Shown here one piece after another: positions 1 through 4,996 of a stretch of 5,050 nt of DNA. The position numbers and the translations under genes were made by a program. Position 1 is the stretch's first letter, and every line of letters starts with the position of its first letter. The notes beneath the pieces were generated by a model. It was not told the DNA's origin, did not search any database, and was given only the letters and a program-made list of their open reading frames with translations. Source of the stretch: Nitrospiria bacterium (GTDB lineage Bacteria; Nitrospirota; CAKKRA01; 9FT-COMBO-42-15); contig CAKKRA010000352.1 of NCBI GenBank assembly GCA_919902475.1, positions 1-5,050 on the forward strand, in the 5' to 3' direction.

Positions 1-89
1 CCTCCTATAGGTATTATACCCAAAGTGGTGCAATTACTTATGGAACTTATGATATGATTCTTTAATTTTTTATAGATATTAAGTTTCAT
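1..89 (-). CDS. Unrecognised protein, N-terminal fragment (runs off window)
   Basis: An ATG at 87-89 opens a reading frame that stays free of stops for 29 codons to the left edge of the window, so only the N-terminus is present. It begins MKLNIYKKLKNHIISS and continues to GIIPIGG at the edge. A GGAG Shine-Dalgarno motif lies 7 bases before the ATG, which supports a real start. The gap to the stop codon of the adenylate cyclase gene is 38 bases with no terminator-like hairpin, so it probably continues the same operon. The visible part is basic and then hydrophobic, which could be an amphipathic helix, but it is too short to assign a family. A frame of this length could be open by chance; the ribosome binding site and position are the main support. 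Confidence 0.5.
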   Translation of the reverse strand, partial: MKLNIYKKLKNHIISSISNCTTLGIIPIG

Positions 90-127
90 CTACTTACTCC
101 AGTCCTTTGCTGTTGTTATCCTTACTG

Positions 128-1774
128 CTACCCCACCACCTCGTACACCATAACCTCTTTTTCTTTTCCTTTTACCTTCCATTTTCCAACAGGTTTTATT
201 TCAAAGAAGTCTTTGGCAAGTTTGTATGTCTGCTCGCCGATAAGTATCTGTCCGGCCTTTGCCATTGTCTCAAGCCTTGCTGCTGTGTTTACTGCGTCGC
301 CGAGAACAGTGTATTCCATTCTCTGCAGGGAGCCGATGTTTCCTGCAACCACATCCCCTGTATTTATGCCGATTCTTACATTAAATTTTACGCTGTCGTC
401 CTTTCTTGCCATAAGGTTTTTAAGCTCGTCCCTCATCTCAACCGCTGCCCTTACAGCTCGAACAGCATCGTCCTTATGCGAAAATGGCGCGCCGAATATG
501 GCCATGATTGCATCTCCGATATATTTATCAAGCGTGCCGCCGTGTTTGAATATAATATCTGTCATAAGGCTGAAATAATCGTTAAGGAGGTTTGCTACCT
601 CAGTAGGCGAGAGCCTTTCAGACATGCTTGTAAAGCCCTGGATATCAGAAAAGAGTATTGTTACCTCCTTTTCCTGAACATCAAGGGAGGTGTTTCTGCC
701 CTCCTGTATCTCCTTCATTATCAAGTCAACTATATCAGGCGAGTGGTATTGTGAGAGCCTCTTTCTAAATTCCGCCTCTTTTAAAATCTTCTCCTTTAGC
801 CTTGCCTGCTGAATGCCTATTGCTGCCTGATTTGCAATTGCTGTAAGGAGCTCAAGGTCTTCATTTGAAAACCTGTTTGTTGATAAAAGACTGTCAACAT
901 AAATGATGCCTAACACATCATCCATATTCCATAGCGGGACGCACATGGCAGAGCGGATGCCGTAAAGGATGATGCTCTCGCCTCCCTTGAACCTCGGGTC
1001 TATCTTTGCATCAGATGTAAGGATTGACACCTTTTCTTTAATGACCTGTTTTGCAATGGTCTTGCTTATAGTGATGTTTCCGCCATCCTCTGGCCTTAGG
1101 CCGCTGTGCCTTACGACCTGCGGAATAAGCTCCCCTTTTTCTTTATCAAGGAGGAGCAGAAATGCCCTCTCCGCCTTTATTACCTGAAGGACAAGATCTA
1201 CAATAAGATTAAGGAGGTGGTTCAGCTCAATGGTGGATAGGAGCGCCCTGCCTATTTCATAAAGTATAAAGAAAAAGTTCTTGGCATCGCCTGATGCCTC
1301 TTTCCTGTCAAGCTGAAGCTCATGCGGGTCTAATATAAAGGTCGGCGGTTTTTTTGAATCAGGGCTTGCCGGCAAGGGCATCAGGCCGTGAAGTGATTTG
1401 GCAATGTAGCTGTCTGTTACAGGTTTGATGATAGTGCCCTCGGGCGCTACAAAGGGCTGGGAATCATCAAGCACAAGGATGTCTGCGACCTCTTCTTCAA
1501 AACGGAGCGTAGTCTTGCCAATGGTTATTTCATCCTTGTTATTCAGCCTTTTTTCTTTAATCTTTGTTCCATTGACAAATGTTCCGTTGTAGCTGTCTAA
1601 GTCTGTAATAAAAAAATCTTTTTCTCTTCTTGTGATTTCTGCATGATTTCTGGATGCGAGCCTGTCGTCAAGGACAATGTCATTTGACGGGAGCCTTCCG
1701 ATCTTCTGGGATGATAGAGTAATGAAGTGTATATCGCCTGTTTTAGGGCCTTTAGTTGTTACTAATCTCGCCAT
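128..1774 (-). CDS. FHA-GAF-class III adenylate cyclase
   Basis: A 548-residue cytoplasmic signalling enzyme that should convert ATP to cAMP. Residues 24-90 form an FHA phosphothreonine-binding domain (GR at 26-27, SRNH at 41-44, NGTFVNG at 63-69). After a proline-rich linker, residues about 167-325 form a GAF domain, and about 365-545 a class III nucleotidyl cyclase domain. Catalytic residues are all visible: metal-binding Asp377 (FSDIQGFT) and Asp421 (YIGDAIMA), purine-recognising Lys417, and transition-state residues Asn496 and Arg500. The second purine-specifying position is Thr489 instead of Asp, the class IIIb pattern, and with Lys417 it favours ATP over GTP. No membrane segment is seen, so input must come through the FHA and GAF domains. 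The start is the first possible in frame because TAA lies four codons upstream. There is no clear Shine-Dalgarno sequence; with only 12 bases after the preceding gene, translation may be coupled. Exact ligand unknown. Confidence 0.93.
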   Translation of the reverse strand: MARLVTTKGPKTGDIHFITLSSQKIGRLPSNDIVLDDRLASRNHAEITRREKDFFITDLDSYNGTFVNGTKIKEKRLNNKDEITIGKTTLRFEEEVADILVLDDSQPFVAPEGTIIKPVTDSYIAKSLHGLMPLPASPDSKKPPTFILDPHELQLDRKEASGDAKNFFFILYEIGRALLSTIELNHLLNLIVDLVLQVIKAERAFLLLLDKEKGELIPQVVRHSGLRPEDGGNITISKTIAKQVIKEKVSILTSDAKIDPRFKGGESIILYGIRSAMCVPLWNMDDVLGIIYVDSLLSTNRFSNEDLELLTAIANQAAIGIQQARLKEKILKEAEFRKRLSQYHSPDIVDLIMKEIQEGRNTSLDVQEKEVTILFSDIQGFTSMSERLSPTEVANLLNDYFSLMTDIIFKHGGTLDKYIGDAIMAIFGAPFSHKDDAVRAVRAAVEMRDELKNLMARKDDSVKFNVRIGINTGDVVAGNIGSLQRMEYTVLGDAVNTAARLETMAKAGQILIGEQTYKLAKDFFEIKPVGKWKVKGKEKEVMVYEVVG

Positions 1775-1786
1775 AGATATTTATAG

Positions 1787-2071
1787 TCATGCCAGGATAA
1801 CCTTTCTCTCTCTTGCAATATGCTGGAGGATTATTATTGCGTTATGCAGTCTGTGCAGCCTCATATTCCTGCTTCTGATTGATAAGGTATCGTGCAGAGG
1901 AAATTTTTCTGACCTTACCTCTGTCTGTATTTTTCTTAGGTAGTGGTATAGACTCTTGTAATCTTCAGGCATTAATTTTTTTAGAATAAGGGGATTTATT
2001 GAGAGGTATCCATCTGCAATATCCCTTGCTGTTGCCGCCAGGCTTTTTCCTCTGAATTCTGCGCCTTCCAT
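1787..2071 (-). CDS. Uncharacterised 94-residue protein between HAMP protein and cyclase
   Basis: I do not recognise this protein. It is 94 residues, with no signal peptide or membrane segment, and is predicted by eye to be mostly helical. Residues 9-52 contain two likely helices around a NPLILKKLMPEDYKSLYHYL region. The C-terminal third (66-91) is arginine- and histidine-rich with regular hydrophobic spacing (RNMRLHRLHNAIIIL), consistent with an amphipathic or coiled helix. Its ATG follows the TGA of the HAMP gene after a single base (TGA-T-ATG), with an AAGG motif 9 bases upstream inside that gene, so the two are almost certainly translationally coupled. It ends 12 bases before the cyclase gene. 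This placement suggests a soluble partner or adaptor linking the membrane protein to the cyclase, but that is inferred from position only. Confidence 0.8.
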   Translation of the reverse strand: MEGAEFRGKSLAATARDIADGYLSINPLILKKLMPEDYKSLYHYLRKIQTEVRSEKFPLHDTLSIRSRNMRLHRLHNAIIILQHIARERKVILA

Positions 2072-2072
2072 A

Positions 2073-2618
2073 TCAGCAAACCTTAAAAGGCCTTACTATT
2101 GCCTCTAATTCTTTTTCTATCTTCAGAATCTTTTCCATTTGAGAGGCAAGCTCATTTTTGGATTTACTGTTAGCCATTTTTTCTGACAGGCTCTGGGTCT
2201 CTTTTGAAAGTAATATAAGTTTTTCTTCAATAACTAAGACCGATTCCCTGAAATTGCTTGAAATATTGTTTATGTTTTCTGCAATCTGATGGAATAGCAC
2301 ATTGTGCTCTTTTCGTATGTGTATCTTTATCAGCAAGTCGCCTTTTGTCATCTCTTTAGTTGCACGGTTGATTGCAAAGAGCGGGCCTGCGAATCTGTGC
2401 GAGTAGAAAATGCTTGCTACGCCGATGAATATTATCAATATGCCGAATACTATTGGAATCATCAAAGGGAAGCTGACAGACTTGGAAAGTTTTTGAAATA
2501 GCAATAGGATGAAGGAATATCCGATCAGGATTGTTATTACAAAGGCAGCAAACCTTCCCTGAAACTCCTTGTTAATAAGGAAGATGTGCCTTCTTTCAAA
2601 ATAGCTTTTTTCACTCAT
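2073..2618 (-). CDS. Two-helix membrane protein with HAMP domain and coiled coil
   Basis: A 181-residue inner-membrane protein that resembles the membrane and HAMP portion of a chemoreceptor or histidine kinase. A short basic cytoplasmic N-terminus (RRHIFLINKEFQGRF) precedes two hydrophobic segments at about 23-41 and 51-71, separated by only about nine residues, so there is essentially no periplasmic sensor domain. RFAGPL at 75-80 opens a HAMP domain running to about 127 with the usual two helices around a connector (TKGDLLIKIHIRKE). Residues about 128-172 are a charged heptad-like helix, probably a dimeric coiled coil. The protein then ends: no methyl-accepting signalling hairpin, kinase, cyclase or GGDEF domain is present. 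The ATG is preceded by AAAGG at a 10-base distance. Possible roles are a membrane anchor or dimeric scaffold for the downstream proteins; a shortened chemoreceptor is the alternative. Confidence 0.85.
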   Translation of the reverse strand: MSEKSYFERRHIFLINKEFQGRFAAFVITILIGYSFILLLFQKLSKSVSFPLMIPIVFGILIIFIGVASIFYSHRFAGPLFAINRATKEMTKGDLLIKIHIRKEHNVLFHQIAENINNISSNFRESVLVIEEKLILLSKETQSLSEKMANSKSKNELASQMEKILKIEKELEAIVRPFKVC

Positions 2619-2644
2619 GTTTATCCAGCCTTTCTAATCAAATT

Positions 2645-3262
2645 TCACTTATTATTAATACACTGGACCGCCTTCCAGTAATTGAAAAAGTTTACCTTCT
2701 CCTTTTTGTTTATTCTGAGCCCTGTTTTATCAAGCAGGTCATATAAGTCAAGGTCTGTCCTGAAGCCTATCCTGCAGCATACAGGAGATATCATCTTCTC
2801 AAAGCCGGAGATGAATTTATTTTTGCTCATAAAATGATTGAGAAATACAATCCTGCCGCCTTTTTTGCAAACCCTTTTTATTTCATGCGCTGCCTTTACA
2901 GGGTCAGGAACAGTGCTTATAAAATATGCGGCCATTACAGAATCAAAGGTGTTATCTTCAAATTCCATTCTTGTGGCATCCATTTTGTGAATCTGAACAT
3001 TTACAAGCCTCTTTTCCTTTATCTTTTTTTCTGCCTCTTTTAGCATCTTGGCTGAAAGGTCAACACCTACGATCTTGCAGTGTCTTGGATAATTGGGAAG
3101 CGAAAGGCCTGTGCCTACGCCCACCTCAAGAATATTATCGTCCTCCTTAATATCCAAAAGTTCAATCCCTGTCTCCCTCCCTGATTCAAATATCTTTCCA
3201 AAAATAAGATCATAAACACCGGAATAATTTGAATAGACCCTTTCTACTGATTCAATATTCAC
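2645..3262 (-). CDS. Class I SAM-dependent methyltransferase (PmtA/UbiE-like)
   Basis: A 205-residue soluble Rossmann-fold methyltransferase using S-adenosylmethionine. The cofactor-binding motif I is ILEVGVGTG at 44-52, followed by LSLPNYP. The acidic ribose-binding residue is Asp68 in GVDLS, an MDA motif at 94-96 contacts the adenine, FDSVMAAYFIS at 106-116 is motif IV, and KKGGRIVFLNH at 133-143 is the post-motif strand. The combination of VGVGTGLSLPNYP with an LNHF motif and a length near 205 resembles bacterial phosphatidylethanolamine N-methyltransferases of the PmtA type, which make phosphatidylcholine; ubiquinone/menaquinone-type C-methyltransferases are the main alternative, and the substrate cannot be settled from sequence. 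The start codon is GTG, fixed by an excellent AAAGGAGG five bases upstream. It lies 20 bases after the BON gene and 26 before the HAMP gene, so it belongs to the same operon. Confidence 0.88.
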   Translation of the reverse strand: MNIESVERVYSNYSGVYDLIFGKIFESGRETGIELLDIKEDDNILEVGVGTGLSLPNYPRHCKIVGVDLSAKMLKEAEKKIKEKRLVNVQIHKMDATRMEFEDNTFDSVMAAYFISTVPDPVKAAHEIKRVCKKGGRIVFLNHFMSKNKFISGFEKMISPVCCRIGFRTDLDLYDLLDKTGLRINKKEKVNFFNYWKAVQCINNK

Positions 3263-3267
3263 TTTTC

Positions 3268-3275
3268 CCTCCTTT
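3268..3275 (-). promoter_or_regulatory. Strong Shine-Dalgarno sequence of the methyltransferase gene
   Basis: On the minus strand AAAGGAGG lies five bases before GTG at 3260-3262. This near-perfect anti-16S complement decides the non-ATG start of the methyltransferase and is the strongest ribosome binding site in the left operon. Confidence 0.85.
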
Positions 3276-3282
3276 GTTAAAC

Positions 3283-3789
3283 TTACCCCTTTTTTTTAAT
3301 TGCAATTGCTGAAACCACCTCTTTGACCCCTTCTGTGTTTAAGGCAATGTCTACTGCCCTGGCTACATCCTGAGGTGAATCGGCTTTTCCTGATAAGGTT
3401 ACCTTTCTGTCTAAGGTTGATACATTGATATCCAATACAGATAAATCCTTATCCCTTGCAAGCTGCGCCTTTATCCGTGCTGTAATCGCTGCATCACCTG
3501 CTGCTGACTTTGTATTTTCTATTATATTATCGCCCTTTTTTCTTACAACAATTCCGAGATCCTTTGCCTCTACTATCGCCTCTCTGCTTTTATCTGAAAT
3601 AGCACCTATTATCTCCCTTGTATCAGCCTTTATCCCGGAGACAAAATCCTTTGCAGTATCCTCAACAAGGCTCTTTGTCTCTCCAACCTTTCTCTTGGCC
3701 TCTTCAATTCCCCTTCCCTTTGTGCTTACATAGTAAATCACGAAGACTATTGTAATTATTCCTATAAGCATTAAAATTTTTTTTATCAT
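3283..3789 (-). CDS. Membrane-anchored BON-domain protein
   Basis: A 168-residue envelope protein. Residues 1-21 (MIKKILMLIGIITIVFVIYY) form a single hydrophobic helix without a lipobox cysteine or clear signal-peptidase site, so it is probably an uncleaved anchor exposing the rest to the periplasm. Residues about 25-95 are a charged, helical stretch rich in Lys, Glu and Ala, likely an extended amphipathic or coiled region. Residues about 98-164 form one BON domain: DAAITARIKAQLARD, then LDINVSTLDRKVTLSGKADSPQDVARAVDIALNTEGVKEVVSAI, including the conserved VTLSG strand and the Gly154-Val155 turn. BON domains, as in OsmY and DolP, bind phospholipid or stabilise the envelope under stress. This copy has one BON domain, where OsmY and DolP have two. 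It is the first gene of the operon. TAA three codons upstream in frame makes this the earliest start, yet no Shine-Dalgarno sequence is visible; Met7 is a less likely alternative. Confidence 0.85.
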   Translation of the reverse strand: MIKKILMLIGIITIVFVIYYVSTKGRGIEEAKRKVGETKSLVEDTAKDFVSGIKADTREIIGAISDKSREAIVEAKDLGIVVRKKGDNIIENTKSAAGDAAITARIKAQLARDKDLSVLDINVSTLDRKVTLSGKADSPQDVARAVDIALNTEGVKEVVSAIAIKKKG

Positions 3790-3831
3790 AATATTTTATA
3801 AATATAACTAATGTTGATATTTTGAAGCTAA

Positions 3832-3967
3832 TGCCGTTACAGCTTGATTAAACAATACTGATGTTTGCCCAGTTGGAGATGAAATCTCTAACAGATATAT
3901 GCTGTCTATCTGCCTTATGCCTTATACAAAGCAAATTTGTTAAAAATAGATACAGATTGTAACGGCA
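3832..3967. repeat. 136-bp inverted-repeat element, MITE-like, flanked by CTAA
   Basis: The element begins TGCCGTTACA (3832-3841) and ends with its exact reverse complement TGTAACGGCA (3958-3967). CTAA directly flanks it on both sides (3828-3831 and 3968-3971), as a 4-bp target-site duplication would. Further complementary blocks continue inward: TTAAACAA (3848-3855) against TTGTTAA (3937-3943), and TTTGC (3864-3868) against GCAAA (3931-3935). Inside lie a 9-bp hairpin (3872-3880 with 3884-3892, loop GAA, one G-T wobble), a 6-bp hairpin (CAGATA 3892-3897 with TATCTG 3907-3912), and a tandem repeat of TGCCTTA (3911-3924). No open frame of note is present. A miniature inverted-repeat transposable element fits best; a structured leader RNA of the BON operon is the alternative. 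The family is not recognised. Together with its flanks it fills the largest gene-free stretch of the window. Confidence 0.55.
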
Positions 3968-3970
3968 CTA

Positions 3971-3998
3971 ATTATACCATTAAATCATAAAAGGGCAA
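3971..3998 (-). promoter_or_regulatory. Possible promoter of the BON-to-cyclase operon
   Basis: On the minus strand TTGCCC (3993-3998) is followed after 16 bases by a perfect TATAAT (3971-3976). Transcription would start near 3964, inside the right terminal repeat of the 136-bp element, giving a leader of about 175 bases before the BON start at 3789. It lies just downstream of the rpsI terminator, where a new transcription unit needs a promoter. The -10 box is strong and the -35 box only half matches consensus; no better candidate was seen closer to the BON gene. Confidence 0.45.
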
Positions 3999-4019
3999 AT
4001 AAAATTATAGTTTTGCAAC

Positions 4020-4054
4020 AAAAAAAAGGGGAAGGCATTTTGCCTTCCCCTTTT
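4020..4054 (-). terminator. Intrinsic terminator of the rplM-rpsI operon
   Basis: A perfect 10-bp GC-rich stem (GGGGAAGGCA at 4028-4037 with TGCCTTCCCC at 4041-4050, loop of three bases) is extended by A-T pairs. In minus-strand transcription it is followed by eight consecutive T residues (complement of 4020-4027). It begins about 30 bases after the rpsI stop codon. On the other strand the T-run is only four bases, so it mainly stops leftward transcription. Confidence 0.95.
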
Positions 4055-4081
4055 AAAGGAATTATCAGTATTAAACAAAGA

Positions 4082-4471
4082 TTATCTCTTAGAGAACTGG
4101 AATTTCTTTCTTGCACCTTTTTGGCCGTATTTCTTTCTCTCTTTTTCTCTTGAGTCCCTTGTAATAAGCCCTTCTTTTTTGAGCTTATCCCGCAATGCAG
4201 AATCCATTGCAATAAGGGCCTTTGAGATTCCGTGCCTTATTGCGCCTGCCTGGCCGGATAAACCGCCGCCGAGGACATTGGCAGAGATATTTAGTTTGCC
4301 GAGATTTTCTGTAAGCTCAAGGGGCTGCCTTACCATCATCTGCAGGGTCTCTCTCCCAAAGTAGTCGCCCAGCTCCTTATTATTTACAATTATCTTACCG
4401 CTGCCAGGGGAGACTAAAACCCTTGCAATAGCGTTCTTTCTTTTTCCAGTTGCGTATATTGCTTCTGCCAT
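4082..4471 (-). CDS. rpsI: 30S ribosomal protein S9
   Basis: Full-length S9 (uS9), 129 residues, the usual bacterial size. S9 is a small-subunit head protein whose C-terminal tail reaches the P-site tRNA anticodon region. Signature segments are visible: YATGKRKNAIARV near the N-terminus (6-18), GxGKIIVNNKEL (23-34), the glycine-rich GGGLSGQAGAIRHGISKAL (68-86), DSREKERKKYGQKGARK (106-122), and the invariant terminal FSKR, whose Lys and Arg contact tRNA. The ATG is preceded at 8 bases by AAAGGAG. It follows rplM by 13 bases, the conserved L13-S9 pair, and is followed by a strong terminator. Confidence 0.98.
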   Translation of the reverse strand: MAEAIYATGKRKNAIARVLVSPGSGKIIVNNKELGDYFGRETLQMMVRQPLELTENLGKLNISANVLGGGLSGQAGAIRHGISKALIAMDSALRDKLKKEGLITRDSREKERKKYGQKGARKKFQFSKR

Positions 4472-4479
4472 AAGAATTA

Positions 4480-4486
4480 CTCCTTT
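4480..4486 (-). promoter_or_regulatory. rpsI ribosome binding site overlapping the rplM stop codon
   Basis: AAAGGAG on the minus strand shares its first bases with the TAA stop of rplM (4485-4487) and sits 8 bases before the rpsI ATG. Ribosomes terminating on rplM therefore finish on the rpsI initiation site, a typical arrangement for coupled, equimolar production of L13 and S9. Confidence 0.8.
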
Positions 4487-4913
4487 ATATCTTTAGGTTC
4501 TCCGGACTCTGGGCAGCATGTGGATGCTCAGTGCCGCAGTATATCTTAAGTTTTTTTATCATTGTCTTGCCGAGGATAGACTTCGGCAGCATGCCCCTTA
4601 CCGCCTTTTTAAGCACATCTTCCGGCTTTTTCTTTAAGAGCTCCTCAAGCCTTTCAGCCTTAAGTCCGCCGGGATAGCGCGAATGATGATAATAAATCTT
4701 GTTCTTTAGCTTCTTGCCTGTATACTGAACCTTGTTAGCATTTATAACTATTATATGATCGCCTGTATCTACATGCGGGGTAAATATAGGCTTATGCTTT
4801 CCTATCAGCACCTCAGCTATTCCTGATGCGATTCTTCCAAGGGTCTTGCCCTCTGCATCTACTAAAAACCATTTTCTCTGTACATCCTCTTTTTTAGCCA
4901 TTATTGTCTTCAT
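4485..4913 (-). CDS. rplM: 50S ribosomal protein L13
   Basis: Full-length L13 (uL13), 142 residues, matching the common bacterial length. L13 is an early-assembly protein of the large subunit that binds 23S rRNA. Family segments in order are WFLVDAEGKTLGRIAS (15-30), IGKHKPIFTPHVDTGDHIIVINA (37-59), the YYHHSRYPGGLK region (74-85), KAVRGMLPK (103-111), and the C-terminal LKIYCGTEHPHAAQSP (122-137). The MKT start is kept because L13 proteins commonly begin MKT and an AAGGAG lies 10 bases upstream; the internal ATG at residue 5 has no ribosome binding site. It is the first gene of a two-gene operon with rpsI, driven by the promoter at 4955-4983. Confidence 0.98.
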   Translation of the reverse strand: MKTIMAKKEDVQRKWFLVDAEGKTLGRIASGIAEVLIGKHKPIFTPHVDTGDHIIVINANKVQYTGKKLKNKIYYHHSRYPGGLKAERLEELLKKKPEDVLKKAVRGMLPKSILGKTMIKKLKIYCGTEHPHAAQSPENLKI

Positions 4914-4923
4914 ATTTGTTTAA

Positions 4924-4929
4924 CTCCTT
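4924..4929 (-). promoter_or_regulatory. rplM ribosome binding site
   Basis: AAGGAG on the minus strand lies 10 bases before the ATG at 4911-4913. It supports the MKT start of L13 over the internal Met5. Confidence 0.75.
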
Positions 4930-4954
4930 ACTTCCCTGAATAAGACAGCCTGTT

Positions 4955-4983
4955 ATTTTAATTAAAAACCCTTTACTTGTCAA
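4955..4983 (-). promoter_or_regulatory. Sigma-70-type promoter of rplM-rpsI
   Basis: On the minus strand a perfect -35 box TTGACA (4978-4983) is separated by exactly 17 bases from a near-consensus -10 box TAAAAT (4955-4960). The start of transcription should be near 4948, giving a leader of about 35 bases. It lies directly between the tRNA-Glu gene and rplM, so the ribosomal genes need not depend on read-through from the tRNA. Confidence 0.85.
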
Positions 4984-4992
4984 GGTTTTTTT
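4964..4992. repeat. Inverted repeat overlapping the rplM promoter, possible weak terminator of tRNA-Glu
   Basis: AAAAACC (4964-4970) is complementary to GGTTTTT (4984-4990), with two more pairs after a single bulged C; the loop is about 8 bases. T-runs follow on both strands (five leftward, seven rightward), so a weak bidirectional terminator is possible. It begins five bases after the encoded CCA of the tRNA. The -35 box of rplM lies inside the hairpin. The stem is mostly A-T, so function is uncertain. Confidence 0.4.
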
Positions 4993-4996
4993 AGCT

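Noticed and set aside
107..754. A 215-codon open frame on the plus strand
   Set aside because: It is fully antisense to the cyclase catalytic region, is rich in Cys, His and Leu with no recognisable domain, and has no convincing ribosome binding site; it is a shadow of the real gene.
969..1187. Small plus-strand frames such as 969-1187, 1677-1943, 2304-2501, 2834-3043 and 3425-3733
   Set aside because: Each lies antisense to a well-supported minus-strand gene and shows no domain or proper start signal.
1781..1792. Alternative cyclase start at the ATGA overlapping the preceding stop codon
   Set aside because: This ATG is out of frame with the cyclase and its own frame closes after about a dozen codons.
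2060..2085. Possible frameshift joining the HAMP protein to the 94-residue protein
   Set aside because: The TGA-T-ATG junction has a ribosome binding motif and no slippery run, and neither protein looks like the broken half of a known family, so two coupled genes are more likely.
3832..3967. A known riboswitch class in the BON leader
   Set aside because: No conserved core that I recognise (c-di-GMP, cobalamin, SAM, TPP or similar) could be found, so only an unassigned structured element is claimed.
3985..4212. A 75-codon minus-strand frame overlapping the end of rpsI
   Set aside because: It runs out of frame through the S9 C-terminus and across the terminator hairpin, which no real gene would do; the S9 frame is conserved there.
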